Part shown: positions 54,410-64,000 of the stretch, one piece after another
How the letters are laid out: every line of letters starts with the position of its first letter
Position numbering within the stretch: position 1 is the first letter of the stretch
Assembly (NCBI RefSeq): GCF_900112615.1
Contig: NZ_FOMK01000001.1
Span: 1,240,001-1,304,000 of the forward strand
Direction of reading: 5' to 3'
Length of the DNA stretch: 64,000 nt
DNA from: Chitinophaga sp. CF118
Lineage (GTDB): Bacteria; Bacteroidota; Bacteroidia; Chitinophagales; Chitinophagaceae
Notes under the pieces: model-generated
What the model was told of the DNA's origin: nothing
The model's input: only the letters and a program-made list of their open reading frames with translations
Database searches by the model: none
Translations under genes and position numbers: made by a program

Positions 54410-57400
54410 ATGCCCCATATGAATAACCCTCATTCTCAATCTGATAAGAAAGCTATAATCATTGGCGCTGGTCCTGCGGGATTAACAGCAGCTTATGAAT
54501 TATTGAAACGTACAGGTATTACCCCCATCATCCTCGAAAAAAGCGGTGATATTGGCGGTATCTCCAAAACGATCAATTACAAAGGCAACCGCATGGATAT
54601 TGGCGGACATCGCTTTTTCTCCAAATCAGACAGGGTAATGAACTGGTGGCAGAACATCATGCCTCCCCAGCAGGAGGCAGGCTCCGCGTTTACGATCCAA
54701 TATCAGAACAAGTCCAGAGAAGTGAATGCAGCCATTACACCTACAGATCCTGACAAAGTGATGCTGGTACGCAAACGCCTTTCCAGGATTTATTTTCTCC
54801 GCAAATTCTTTACCTATCCCATTACATTATCAATAGAAACGTTACGTAAACTGGGCGTAGGCAGAACTATCGCAATACTTTTCTCTTATTTGAAAGCACA
54901 GATATTTCCGCGGAAACCGGAAAAGAGCCTGGAAGATTTCATGATCAACCGTTTCGGGAATACATTATACGAACTATTCTTCCGCGATTATACAGAGAAA
55001 GTATGGGGAGTACCCTGTCATGAAATATCTGCAGAATGGGGCGCACAGCGGATTAAAGGGGTGAGCATCCGTAAAGCAATACAACATGCGGTACAGGAAA
55101 TTACCAGGAAAAAGAAGAAAACAGGTGATATTTCACAAAAGGATACAGAAACAAGTCTCATTGAACAATTCCTCTATCCCAAATTCGGCCCCGGCCAGTT
55201 ATGGGAGGAAGTAGCCCGGCAGGTACAGGAAATGGGCGGCATCATTCATATGCATCATGATGTAAAACAGATCCATACCTTCAATAATAAAGTGAGTGCC
55301 ATCACTGCCGTTAATAAAAAAACCGGAGAAGAAATTCTGTTAGAAGGCGATTACTTTTTCAGTACCATGCCCGTAAAAGAACTGGTAGCAGGGATCCAGG
55401 GCAATGTACCGCTGGAAGTACAGGAAATAGCCGCAGGACTACAATATCGCGATTTCATTACAGTAGGTGTGCTCTTAAAACGCCTCACCCATAAGGATAT
55501 GGAAGATACCTGGATCTATATCCAGGAAAGGGAGGTAACAGTTGGCAGACTGCAGTTATTCAACAACTGGAGTCCTTTTATGGTCAAAGATCCCAATACG
55601 GTATGGGTAGGTATGGAATTCTTCTGTAATGAAACAGATGCCTTCTGGAAATTACCGGATAAAGAAATTGCCGCACTGGCAATACTTGAACTGGAAAAAA
55701 TAGGGCTGGCAGATGCCGCAGATGTATTGGACAGTACCGTGCTGCGGGTGGAAAAAACCTATCCTGCTTATTTTGGCGCTTATGAACGTTTTGACGAAGT
55801 AAGGGCATTCACAGACCAGATCGAGAACCTGTTCCTGGTAGGGCGTAATGGCATGCATAAGTATAATAATGCAGACCATTCCATGCTCACCGCTATGGTT
55901 GCCGTAGATAATATTGCCGCAGGCATTACTTCCAAAGAAAATATATGGTCTATCAATACGGAACAGGAATATCATGAGGAAAAGCAGGAAGGAGCCGTTC
56001 CTGTTGAAACAAAATCCAATATCTCCCTGAAAGATTACATTTTCAAACAACCGGAGAACAGGCCATATGTATGGACAGCAGTGATTGGCCTCCTGGTACA
56101 GTTGCTCTTTTTTAAATACTGGTATCCGTTTGCCAGTTATATCAATGGAGATTCTTATGCTTACCTGGAAACTGCTTATTTTAATTTAGATATTAATACT
56201 TACCCTGTAGGATATTCAATGTTCCTGCGGCTATTCAGTGTATTCACACATTCGGATAAAGCCCTGGTTATATTCCAGTATCTGCTGCTGCAATCAAGTA
56301 TTTTATCATTGGTATTTACCTTATTCCATTTTTATAATCCCGCAAAATTTACCCGTATTGGCTTATTCGGCTTCATGTTATTCAACCCCGTATTCCTGTA
56401 TCTGGCAAATTACGTATCCAGCGATACCCTGTTCCTTTCACTGAGTATTATGTGGTTCACATCTTTGATATGGATCGTTTACCGCCCTACAACACGGTTA
56501 ATGGTTTTCCACGGACTTGTATTATTCCTGGCATTTACAATCAGGTACAATGCAATGTTCTATCCCTTAATTGCTGGCGTTGCATTCCTGTTGTCCAGAA
56601 GGCGCTACCTGCTTAAGATTGCCGGACTTGCAATATGCGTGTTATTAATAGGCAGCTTTATCCTGTATAATACCAGCAAATACAATGAACTGGCCGGGAT
56701 CAGACAATTCACTCCTTTCACCGGCTGGCAAATGGCGAACAATGCCATGTATGCTTATAAGTTTGTACCAAAAGCCGAGAGGAAACCTACCCCTGCCCGG
56801 TTTCAGAAATTAGATAAAATGGTACGGGATTACTTCGACAGTACACGAAACAACCGGATGCATCCGGAAGAAGAGCTTGTAGCCAGTACTATTTATATGT
56901 GGACACCAAATGCTCCATTAAGAATGTATATGCATCAGCAGTTTAAAAAAGATTCTACAGCACCGGAAATGAAACGCTGGGCAGCCGTAGCCCCGTTATA
57001 CAAAGACTATGGTACGTTTCTTATAAAAACATATCCCGCAGCATTCTTAAAATATTACCTGTTTCCCAATGCACTCAAGTATTATGCCCCCCCGGTAGAA
57101 TTCCTGGAAAGTTATAGTACAGGTGTAGATAGTGTACATCCCATTGCGCAAAACTGGTTTGCCTATAAAAGCAATAAGTTAACCACTATATTCAAAGACT
57201 TTAAGGTTAACATCCTGGACTTCTATCCCATTCTGGTAGGTACAATGAATGTGATCTTTTTCCTGGGCATGCTTAGTTTCCTTGTATTAGAAGGATATAA
57301 ACAGCATAGGATGATGGGAAAAGGGCTGCTGCTGGTAGTTTGCCTGTGGTTAGTGAACTTTGGATTTAGTGTATTTGCATCGCCGATAGCATTGAGGTTC

Positions 57401-57490
57401 CAGTTATTTCCAATTATTGTGATGACATCGTTTGCATTCCTGTTTATGGGATTCATAATAGCAGAAGCGAGTAAAAAAGAAGAGAAATAG
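54410..57490 (+). CDS. Fusion of FAD oxidoreductase and membrane glycosyltransferase, 1026 aa
   Basis: Residues about 1-535 match the FAD oxidoreductase at 39051-40724 almost throughout: [79 protein letters not shown]. Residues about 545-1026 match the membrane protein at 37510-39036, with about ten helices and the acidic loop [15 protein letters not shown]. The junction ([13 protein letters not shown]) resembles both the C-terminal tail of the separate oxidoreductase and the N-terminus of the separate transferase. There is no stop or frameshift at the junction. It probably couples a flavin-dependent sugar or lipid modification to glycosyl transfer in the inner membrane. Confidence 0.85.
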   Translation: MPHMNNPHSQSDKKAIIIGAGPAGLTAAYELLKRTGITPIILEKSGDIGGISKTINYKGNRMDIGGHRFFSKSDRVMNWWQNIMPPQQEAGSAFTIQYQNKSREVNAAITPTDPDKVMLVRKRLSRIYFLRKFFTYPITLSIETLRKLGVGRTIAILFSYLKAQIFPRKPEKSLEDFMINRFGNTLYELFFRDYTEKVWGVPCHEISAEWGAQRIKGVSIRKAIQHAVQEITRKKKKTGDISQKDTETSLIEQFLYPKFGPGQLWEEVARQVQEMGGIIHMHHDVKQIHTFNNKVSAITAVNKKTGEEILLEGDYFFSTMPVKELVAGIQGNVPLEVQEIAAGLQYRDFITVGVLLKRLTHKDMEDTWIYIQEREVTVGRLQLFNNWSPFMVKDPNTVWVGMEFFCNETDAFWKLPDKEIAALAILELEKIGLADAADVLDSTVLRVEKTYPAYFGAYERFDEVRAFTDQIENLFLVGRNGMHKYNNADHSMLTAMVAVDNIAAGITSKENIWSINTEQEYHEEKQEGAVPVETKSNISLKDYIFKQPENRPYVWTAVIGLLVQLLFFKYWYPFASYINGDSYAYLETAYFNLDINTYPVGYSMFLRLFSVFTHSDKALVIFQYLLLQSSILSLVFTLFHFYNPAKFTRIGLFGFMLFNPVFLYLANYVSSDTLFLSLSIMWFTSLIWIVYRPTTRLMVFHGLVLFLAFTIRYNAMFYPLIAGVAFLLSRRRYLLKIAGLAICVLLIGSFILYNTSKYNELAGIRQFTPFTGWQMANNAMYAYKFVPKAERKPTPARFQKLDKMVRDYFDSTRNNRMHPEEELVASTIYMWTPNAPLRMYMHQQFKKDSTAPEMKRWAAVAPLYKDYGTFLIKTYPAAFLKYYLFPNALKYYAPPVEFLESYSTGVDSVHPIAQNWFAYKSNKLTTIFKDFKVNILDFYPILVGTMNVIFFLGMLSFLVLEGYKQHRMMGKGLLLVVCLWLVNFGFSVFASPIALRFQLFPIIVMTSFAFLFMGFIIAEASKKEEK

Positions 57491-57660
57491 GATTGCAGAT
57501 TATTCAATTTCCAAAGTCTTAAATTCATTAACTGTGAGTTAACATATAAAAAGGACAAAAATCATAGCTTCGTTATATTCCTAAATCCCCATCCTATTAA
57601 AATAGGGCAGATCAAAGCATTGACTGAAAACGACAATAAACGTATTCCTCAATATATAAG

Positions 57661-58617
57661 GTGAACAAGCTATTATTCCTCGAAAGAACCCGGCATTCAT
57701 ACATGGACCCTGAAAGTCTCCAGTCAGAATTGCATAATCTTCTGATTCCTGAAGCTGGCATCTATTTCCGGCATGATGACGAATGGGATATCCTTTCCCA
57801 GCATATCCGGCTACCCGTCTTCTCTCTGTGGGTGAATGATATCTTTTCAAAAAAGGATATTGTATTACGTCCTTTTACGCCAGTTCCCATCTATGCGCTG
57901 CATTTCATGTTTGAAGACAGCCTGCAGGCTCAATTGCGGCAGGATCCGGGATATTTACTGGAAGAAAGCGAGTGTAACCTGTTCAATCTTCCACCGGGGT
58001 TGCATAAGATACCCATGCCCAATAGCAAAAAAATACTCTCGCTCCATATTAATATAGATCCGGCAGCTATTCCTGCACTGATCCAACAAGAGCCCATCTT
58101 ACAATTCCTGGAAGGCTCAAAAAATGCCCGTATTGGTGGGCCGGTCAATGTCTATCCCTATCAGGTAAATCGTACCTGCGACTTTCTCATCCAACAGATC
58201 CTTACCTGTGATTACACAGGTGAAAACGCCCGAAAATTCCTGTATCGCTGTTGCTTAAACCTGTTACTCAACATCGCACAACAGCAGCATGCAAACAGTC
58301 AGCGGCTTCTATATTCAACCGTTATGCATGGAGCTATTTATCACCAGTTGTTCCAATATCTGGAAACCCATCTTCACAAACAACATTCCAATACCGAACT
58401 GGCATACATATTTGATATTCCTGCAGAACAGCTGGCATATGGGTTCCAACAGCTCTTTGCTACCACCGTAGAAGATTTTACACATATGGTGAAAATGATG
58501 TTCATTTATAACCGGATACAGGCAAAAGCACTTCCACACACACTTATTGCAGAGATAACCGGATACAGTAGTGTGTTGGGGATGATGCGGTGCGTAGAGG
58601 ATTATTATCTTTTATAA
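57661..58617 (+). CDS. AraC-like regulator paralogue B, 318 aa
   Basis: It shares with paralogue A the blocks LHNLLIPEAGIYFRHDDEWD, ILSQHIRLPVFSLWVNDIF, LHFMFEDSLQ, ECNLFNLPPGLHKIPMP and LSLHINI, plus the C-terminal AraC-like helices (NTELAYIFDIPAEQLAYGFQ). It starts with GTG at 57661, since the next in-frame ATG would remove conserved N-terminal residues. The last helix-turn-helix is short (IAEITGYSSVLGMMRCVEDY) and the protein ends right after it. It follows the fusion gene in the same direction. Confidence 0.7.
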   Translation: MNKLLFLERTRHSYMDPESLQSELHNLLIPEAGIYFRHDDEWDILSQHIRLPVFSLWVNDIFSKKDIVLRPFTPVPIYALHFMFEDSLQAQLRQDPGYLLEESECNLFNLPPGLHKIPMPNSKKILSLHINIDPAAIPALIQQEPILQFLEGSKNARIGGPVNVYPYQVNRTCDFLIQQILTCDYTGENARKFLYRCCLNLLLNIAQQQHANSQRLLYSTVMHGAIYHQLFQYLETHLHKQHSNTELAYIFDIPAEQLAYGFQQLFATTVEDFTHMVKMMFIYNRIQAKALPHTLIAEITGYSSVLGMMRCVEDYYLL

Positions 58618-58658
58618 ATGCATCCGGGTCGCAGTAGTATTCTCTACCTTAAAGTAGC

Positions 58659-60824
58659 ATGCGCCTCTTCAACCAGATCACATTCTTTTTCCTGTGCCTG
58701 TGCTATACACAAACACGGGCACAGAAAAAGCTTGTGACCAACGACTCTTACCTCACCTGGCAATACCTCTACCCGGACTATAATATCAGCAACAACGGAC
58801 AATATATCTGGTACCGGTATGGCGCTCCAGCAACAGGAGATTTTCTCGTTCTCCAGACTACTGACGGTAACAATAAACACATATTCCCCCAAGGCTTCCA
58901 GCCTGCATTTACAGATAGCAATCTGATTTTCCGTTTACCAGGAGATACACTGGTTATACAGGCAATGAATAATACTGCCCCGCAGTTTATCACAGATGTA
59001 ATTAGTTATACACTTGCCGGCAACAGATTACTGATGCAAACAACCAATGCACTTATTTACGAACATAAAACAATATACCAGGGAGCTGTAGACCATTACA
59101 CATTAGATCAAACAGGAACACAACTTGCATTCACGGTAAACAATACACTAAAATATTATCATACAGGCATGGATAGTTCCATCCTATTGCAACAGCATGT
59201 GACAGGACCATTACGTTTTAGTAAAGATGGTACACTATTATTTTTTCAGCGTTTGCGGATAACAGATATTCCTCAATCGGAGATCCGGATCTGGCACTAC
59301 AATGATTATTACCTGCCTACCCAGCAGATGCCCAGCACCAGCACCTGTATGGCAATTGATCTGCAACAAAAAAAGGTAACCCGGTTAGACAGTACCGGAA
59401 TTCAGATATGTGATTATGGGAACAAATATGTGCTTGCTCAAAACAGTCTCAACTCATCCGAATATTACTGGAACAAATCCATCATCTCATCTCTTTACCT
59501 TATAAATACTTACAATGGTGCACGCACCATGATCAGGCAAAATAAAAAAGACCTTATCATCCTTGCAAAACTTTCTCCGGACGAAAAATTCATCACCTGG
59601 TATGAAGATCAATATTACTGCTATGAAATAACTACAGGAATTATAAGGAACATTCCTGAAGCCATAGAGATTGCCCAATGGCTGCCGGAAGACAGCGCAC
59701 TATTAATCTACGATACATACAATATCTGGCAGGTAGATCCTTCAAAAAAAAGGCCACCGGTTAAATTAACAAACAGCCGTACTACTATATCCAGAATGAT
59801 TTTCCCGGGTACGATAACAACATTCAATACCCGGAATAAATATAACAATGCAGCCCCCTGTCTTTATTACTTTCCACAATATCCATTAGATGCATTTAAA
59901 CCAGTTAAAGCTAAAGACACGCTCCTCTATCTTCTTCAGCGTATGAGTGATAAGGAATCGCCCAACCTGTTTATCACAAATGATTTCAAGTCATACACAA
60001 GTATTACCCGCTTTGAGCCGGAAAAATCATATAACTGGATTCAGGCTACATTGGTAAATAAAGGCATCCTCTACAAACCTGAGAACTTTGATCCGCAAAA
60101 GAAATATCCGCTCATTTTCCATTATTACGAAAAAAGCAGCGACCGGCTGTATTTGTTCAGGAAGCCTGATTTGAGCCCTGGCGACCTGAATATTCCCTGG
60201 TATGTAAGCAATGGTTACCTGGTATTCATACCTGACATTCAAAGGCCATCCGGCCATCCGGGAAAAGGCGCCAGATCTGTACTCCGTGCGGCAAAACATC
60301 TCCGCCGCTATCCCTGGGTGGATCCGGCAAAGCTGGGATTACAGGGTCATAGTTTTGGAGGATATATCACCAATTACCTGATCACACACAGCACATTATT
60401 TGCCGCCGCGCAGGCGTCTGCCGGACCTGCAGACTTCATCAGTGGTTATGGTGCTATCAAGAAGCAAACAGGAAATACAATGCAGTATTTATACGAACGC
60501 GGACAAAATAATATAGGCGCTACACTCTGGCAGCAGCCGGATCTATATATAAAGAACTCGCCTGTTTTCAGGGCAGATAAAATTACTACCCCGTTGTTAA
60601 TTCTGCATAATGAGGAGGACAATTCCGTGCCGGTAGCACAAAGCATTGAGTTATTTACCGCGTTGCGCCGTTTACAAAAGCCTGCGTGGATGTTACAGTA
60701 TAACGGAGAAGGACATATATTAATTAATGAACAGCATAAGCTGGATTTCTCGCAGCGCCAGCAACAGTTTTTTGACCACTATCTCAAAGGAAAGCCCGCA
60801 CCGGAATGGATGAAAGTACAATGA
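58659..60824 (+). CDS. S9-family (prolyl oligopeptidase-type) serine peptidase, 721 aa
   Basis: An exported peptidase. Signal peptide MRLFNQITFFFLCLCYTQTR; N-terminal beta-propeller-like region (about 30-450); alpha/beta hydrolase domain (about 460-715). The catalytic triad is visible: Ser565 in LGLQGHSFGGY, Asp654 in NEEDNSVP and His686 in GEGHIL. Substrate preference (dipeptidyl- or acylaminoacyl-peptidase) is not clear. It sits between two AraC-like paralogues, 41 bp after paralogue B, and may be controlled by one of them. Confidence 0.88.
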   Translation: MRLFNQITFFFLCLCYTQTRAQKKLVTNDSYLTWQYLYPDYNISNNGQYIWYRYGAPATGDFLVLQTTDGNNKHIFPQGFQPAFTDSNLIFRLPGDTLVIQAMNNTAPQFITDVISYTLAGNRLLMQTTNALIYEHKTIYQGAVDHYTLDQTGTQLAFTVNNTLKYYHTGMDSSILLQQHVTGPLRFSKDGTLLFFQRLRITDIPQSEIRIWHYNDYYLPTQQMPSTSTCMAIDLQQKKVTRLDSTGIQICDYGNKYVLAQNSLNSSEYYWNKSIISSLYLINTYNGARTMIRQNKKDLIILAKLSPDEKFITWYEDQYYCYEITTGIIRNIPEAIEIAQWLPEDSALLIYDTYNIWQVDPSKKRPPVKLTNSRTTISRMIFPGTITTFNTRNKYNNAAPCLYYFPQYPLDAFKPVKAKDTLLYLLQRMSDKESPNLFITNDFKSYTSITRFEPEKSYNWIQATLVNKGILYKPENFDPQKKYPLIFHYYEKSSDRLYLFRKPDLSPGDLNIPWYVSNGYLVFIPDIQRPSGHPGKGARSVLRAAKHLRRYPWVDPAKLGLQGHSFGGYITNYLITHSTLFAAAQASAGPADFISGYGAIKKQTGNTMQYLYERGQNNIGATLWQQPDLYIKNSPVFRADKITTPLLILHNEEDNSVPVAQSIELFTALRRLQKPAWMLQYNGEGHILINEQHKLDFSQRQQQFFDHYLKGKPAPEWMKVQ

Positions 60825-61046
60825 TCTATAATTTCTACAGAAACACCGATAGCGGTATCCCACAATCAATTATCGCAGAGTTATTACACTATCTCCGGAT
60901 CCTGAATATCATTTTCATTTATTTTCAGATAAATATGATAACCATAATGTTACCTTATACGCATATGTGCAATTTTCAATGTCTGGCTGCCTATGAGTAA
61001 ACCAATCATGTGAAACTATTAATAACATTAAACCTTTTAAAGTTTT

Positions 61047-62048
61047 ATGAATGCCAATTTTGTTCGGAAAGTATTGTTCATTGAAAGAGTAAGTCCATTA
61101 TTTGCGCCAATATCAACCATTCCGGAAGAGTACCATCAAGAGTTATTATCCTATAGAGGAGAGTATTTCGATGAGGATGCATATTGGACTATGTCAAGTA
61201 CGCATGATCAGCTGGGGCCATTTTCTTTGTGGAGACATTATGTAAAAGCTCACACGGAGATTTTGCTATGTCCATTTACCCCTTATAGTTTACATACGCT
61301 GCACTTTATGTTTGCCAATAGTCTGAATGTAAAATTATATGACGATTTAAATTTTGATTTGGAAGAAGGACAGTGTAACCTGTTCAATCTTCATGCAGAC
61401 AAACATGAGGTGCTTATGACTGCAGGACAGCATATAAACTCTTTTCATATTAACATGCGATTGCGTACCCTTAAAGAACTTTCTGTAAGGTATCCGGTTC
61501 TTCGTCGGTTGGCAGAAAAAAAAATCAGTTTGTTAAGTAATGCGGTGAATGAACACCCTTTATTTACTACCGCTACCAGTAAGCTTCTGATTAACAAGTA
61601 TAACAGGTGTAACTATCAGCAAGAGGACCATAGGCGCTATTTCGGCGAGCGTTGTTGCCTTGACCTGTTGCTCAACTTTGCCTATCAGGAACAACAAGGA
61701 GATCAGCCAATGCTTATTTATGGTGTACTAAATGCAGCGACCTTCAGAGCGATATTCAATTACATCGTAAATCAGCCATATGAAGAGCATTCGATACCGG
61801 AATTAGCCAAACAGTTCTTTATACCAGAAGAGATGCTTAGAATTGGCTTCAGACAACATTTTGCGATCACTATAGAATTATTTATCAGGATGCAAAAAAT
61901 GATGATGATTTACGATCTGGTAGTATTTAATGATATTTCATTACCTGAAATAGCCGGTTTAATGGGTTTCGGGAGTGAATCAAGGCTAAATAGCGCATTT
62001 AGATCATATTATAAATGCGATTTAAAAACGTTACAGAAACCAAGATAA
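61047..62048 (+). CDS. AraC-like regulator paralogue C, 333 aa
   Basis: Same architecture as paralogues A and B: VSPLFAPISTIPEEYHQELL, the YFDEDAYWTMSSTHDQLGPF block, LHTLHFMFANSLNVKLYDDL, GQCNLFNLHADKHEVLM, NSFHINM, and AraC-like C-terminus EHSIPELAKQFFIPEEMLRI with IAGLMGFGSESRLNSAFRSY. The second helix-turn-helix is closer to classic AraC than in A or B. It stands 222 bp after the peptidase gene. Ligand and targets are unknown. Confidence 0.72.
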   Translation: MNANFVRKVLFIERVSPLFAPISTIPEEYHQELLSYRGEYFDEDAYWTMSSTHDQLGPFSLWRHYVKAHTEILLCPFTPYSLHTLHFMFANSLNVKLYDDLNFDLEEGQCNLFNLHADKHEVLMTAGQHINSFHINMRLRTLKELSVRYPVLRRLAEKKISLLSNAVNEHPLFTTATSKLLINKYNRCNYQQEDHRRYFGERCCLDLLLNFAYQEQQGDQPMLIYGVLNAATFRAIFNYIVNQPYEEHSIPELAKQFFIPEEMLRIGFRQHFAITIELFIRMQKMMMIYDLVVFNDISLPEIAGLMGFGSESRLNSAFRSYYKCDLKTLQKPR

Positions 62049-62052
62049 GCAT

Positions 62053-62070
62053 AGGGAGCAAGTGCTCCCT
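62053..62070 (+). terminator. Short hairpin after paralogue C
   Basis: AGGGAGCA (62053-62060) and TGCTCCCT (62063-62070) form an 8-bp stem 5 bp after the stop. No T-run follows, so termination is only possible. Confidence 0.35.
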
Positions 62071-62218
62071 ACTCTCCATTATTACAATAAAGCTATGTTA
62101 CTTAATCTGCCATTCTGCAATTAACATTGACAGCCAAAATAACTCATTAGCCAAAAACATTACCTAAAAGACTGATTAGTAACCTAATAACAACCAAACC
62201 CATCATACCATTTTTGTT

Positions 62219-63226
62219 ATGCTGACACCAACACCCAACAGTCCTGAGAAGCTGTTTTATATTGAGAGGGAGGAGCCTGGCTATATACCAGTTGCTGCCA
62301 TACCAGAGGAATATCTTCAGTTAATCCTTCCGTATGCAGGCGTCTATTTTGACAGAGACGAACATTGTGATATACTGAGCCAGCATATCCAGGTAGGTCC
62401 GTTTTCATTCTGGATCCAGGAAACATATGCAAATGCAGATATTATCCTTTGTCCGTTTACACCACGTCCTACATGGGCTCTTCATTTCATGTATGAAACC
62501 AGTGTAAATGTTAAATTATATGAAAACACTTCCTTTTCCCTGGAGGAAAAAGAATGTAATCTGTTCAATCTTGTATCGGATCTGCATAAAGTTCCTATGG
62601 AAGATGGTCAGAAACTCACTTCCTGTCATATTAATATTTTACCGGAAGCACTGGGAAAACTGGCGGTAAAATACCCTGCTCTTCGCAGACTGGCCAGCAA
62701 AAAACCGGCAAATGTTACCGGACCAATTAATACACATCCTTATTTTATCAACTCTGTTTGTGATTTTCTGATCCAGAAAATACTTACCTGCAGGCATATT
62801 GAAATACCAGCTCATCATTTCCTTTACCGTTGCTGCCTGGACCTGTTTATGAACTTCGCCTACCAGGATGCTCATTCCACACAACGGTATTTCATCTCTG
62901 ATGTACTGAATGCAAGTTCCTTTCGCCGGTTATTTGACTATCTGACAGATCATCCACATATCAATAATACTTTGGAAGAACTGGGTGAGATGTTCCAACT
63001 GGATATTATAACACTTCAAAAAGGTTTCCTGAAAGACTTTGGTATGCCAATCAAAGCCTTTATCAACATGACAAAGATGATGACTGTATTTGAAATGCTG
63101 ACGGTAAAGGCCACTACTTTATCCCATATTGCCACCATAGTTGGATTCAAGAGCTGGGAAAAGCTGGATCAGGCCTTTATGGCGTTTTATGGTTGTGATA
63201 TGGAGACGTTGAGAAGAGCCATGTAG
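62219..63226 (+). CDS. AraC-like regulator paralogue D, 335 aa
   Basis: The closest relative of paralogues A and C within the window: YIPVAAIPEEYLQLILPYAG, VYFDRDEHCDILSQHIQVGP, ALHFMYETSVNVKLYENTSF, ECNLFNLVSDLHKVPM, SCHINI. C-terminal helices are NNTLEELGEMFQLDIITLQK and IATIVGFKSWEKLDQAFMAF. Together with A, B and C it makes a tandem family that flanks the FAD-GT fusion and the S9 peptidase. Confidence 0.72.
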   Translation: MLTPTPNSPEKLFYIEREEPGYIPVAAIPEEYLQLILPYAGVYFDRDEHCDILSQHIQVGPFSFWIQETYANADIILCPFTPRPTWALHFMYETSVNVKLYENTSFSLEEKECNLFNLVSDLHKVPMEDGQKLTSCHINILPEALGKLAVKYPALRRLASKKPANVTGPINTHPYFINSVCDFLIQKILTCRHIEIPAHHFLYRCCLDLFMNFAYQDAHSTQRYFISDVLNASSFRRLFDYLTDHPHINNTLEELGEMFQLDIITLQKGFLKDFGMPIKAFINMTKMMTVFEMLTVKATTLSHIATIVGFKSWEKLDQAFMAFYGCDMETLRRAM

Positions 63227-63277
63227 TCATGTTACTTTTTCCCTGATTGTGCTACTTATAATATATCCCCCAATAGC

Positions 63278-63811
63278 ATGACAGAACAGCTCGCTGACTT
63301 ACTTACAACTTTTACCTGCCAGTCCAACAAGCAGTTATCAGAATACTTTTATGATAATTCCGGGAAGATTGACTCCCTGATACAACTTTATTCAGCTTTC
63401 AACCGCCAAACCACACAATTGCAGATTAAGCGAATTCAGGAATTAAGATGGGCCATCCAGACAATTACCAATGATCGTAACTGGACGGCTCCTGATGGAC
63501 TCGAACTCCAATGTATCCTGTATAATACAGCACTGACTCCCATCATACTGGAAGGTGGTTTTGAGTCTACAAAGGGAAATCCATTGGGGAAATTCGTTAT
63601 CAGAATCACGACAAAGACCATCCAGGCCTGGAACTATTACGAAGATCAGCTAATGAAAGATTACCCTTCAATAGAGCCGATAATAGCCGATGACACAACC
63701 ACCCTGGAAGTGAATACCATTTGGGGAAATGATATACCCGAGATCATGGAGTCACTGATGAGTGTGTACACTTATCTCCAGGGTCTTACAAATCATAATG
63801 TAATGTTCTAG
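63278..63811 (+). CDS. Hypothetical protein, 177 aa
   Basis: The protein is not recognised. It is a soluble, acidic protein without signal peptide or membrane helix, helical in the first 75 residues and probably alpha/beta after that (CILYNTALTPIILEGGFEST). Its stop overlaps the stop of the convergent gene at the right window edge by 3 bases. It is 51 bp downstream of paralogue D and may share its transcript. Confidence 0.6.
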   Translation: MTEQLADLLTTFTCQSNKQLSEYFYDNSGKIDSLIQLYSAFNRQTTQLQIKRIQELRWAIQTITNDRNWTAPDGLELQCILYNTALTPIILEGGFESTKGNPLGKFVIRITTKTIQAWNYYEDQLMKDYPSIEPIIADDTTTLEVNTIWGNDIPEIMESLMSVYTYLQGLTNHNVMF

Positions 63812-64000
63812 ATGGTTATTTCTGCAATGTATTGTTGTGCTTTATCTCCCAGTTTCTGTTTAACAGTATTTCGTACGGTGGCATAAGTTTCTTTATTGAG
63901 CGCACATGCCATTGAATTACTGGAAACAGTAGCTTTTTCTTTTTTGGAAGAGAAGAAAAGAATCCGCTTAACCTCACTGGAAGTAGAAATAATGAAACCG
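63808..64000 (-). CDS. Hypothetical protein (partial, C-terminal 63 aa visible)
   Basis: The reverse frame is open from the window edge to TAG at 63808-63810. It encodes a basic segment that ends AQQYIAEITI and contains VKRILFFSSKKEKATVSS and NKETYATVRNTV. The 5' part lies outside the window, so function cannot be judged. The open frame and the tail-to-tail overlap with the previous gene support it as real. Confidence 0.5.
   Translation of the reverse strand, partial: GFIISTSSEVKRILFFSSKKEKATVSSNSMACALNKETYATVRNTVKQKLGDKAQQYIAEITI

Noticed and set aside
60806..61000. 64-codon ORF after the S9 peptidase gene
   Set aside because: It overlaps the end of the peptidase gene in another frame and has no coding character.

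Overview
The window reads as chromosome of a Bacteroidota, most likely a Chitinophaga-like member of the Chitinophagaceae. This is inferred from three SusC/SusD or ECF sigma/FecR loci, LytTR/LytS-type signalling, a DUF6266 protein, Bacteroidota -7 promoter boxes (TAnnTTTG) and few recognisable Shine-Dalgarno sites. No rRNA, tRNA, CRISPR array, integrase or insertion sequence was seen.

Positions 1-16,100 are mostly housekeeping. They hold a GntR/ABC efflux operon, a nitronate monooxygenase-like enzyme, a sugar nucleotidyltransferase, glyA, a NatAB-like ABC exporter, a LytTR response regulator with its sensor kinase, a COG2509-type FAD dehydrogenase, a DUF3127 protein and dnaA. Positions 16,200-25,000 are one nutrient locus: ECF sigma, FecR, STN-type SusC, SusD, and a large secreted protein joining a glycerophosphodiesterase-like domain to an alkaline phosphatase. 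It probably senses and scavenges organophosphate. Positions 25,000-33,000 are mixed: 2OG-Fe oxygenase, desaturase, HNH nuclease, DUF6624 lipoprotein, M28 peptidase, RecF-like ATPase and PepSY protein.

Positions 33,200-63,200 are the accessory half and are full of paralogues. There are two GH2 glycosidases, one with a Trp-to-stop mutation. A FAD oxidoreductase plus membrane glycosyltransferase occurs once as two adjacent genes and once as a single fused gene. There are five AraC-like regulators, four of them close relatives clustered after 53 kb. Two sigma/FecR pairs flank one SusCD pair, and one of those FecR genes is cut short.

The main novel signal is a shared promoter layout. A CTATCTCCTAA element, usually as a direct repeat with a 20-21 bp period, starts exactly 29 bp upstream of a -7-like box at four loci: the GH2 pseudogene, the split FAD/GT operon, a small secreted protein and the FAD-GT fusion. 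This looks like an undescribed regulon built around a paralogous glycan-modification module, with binding geometry like that of LytTR-type activators. A second unexplained structure is an inverted array of 11-bp repeats at 33,231-33,336.
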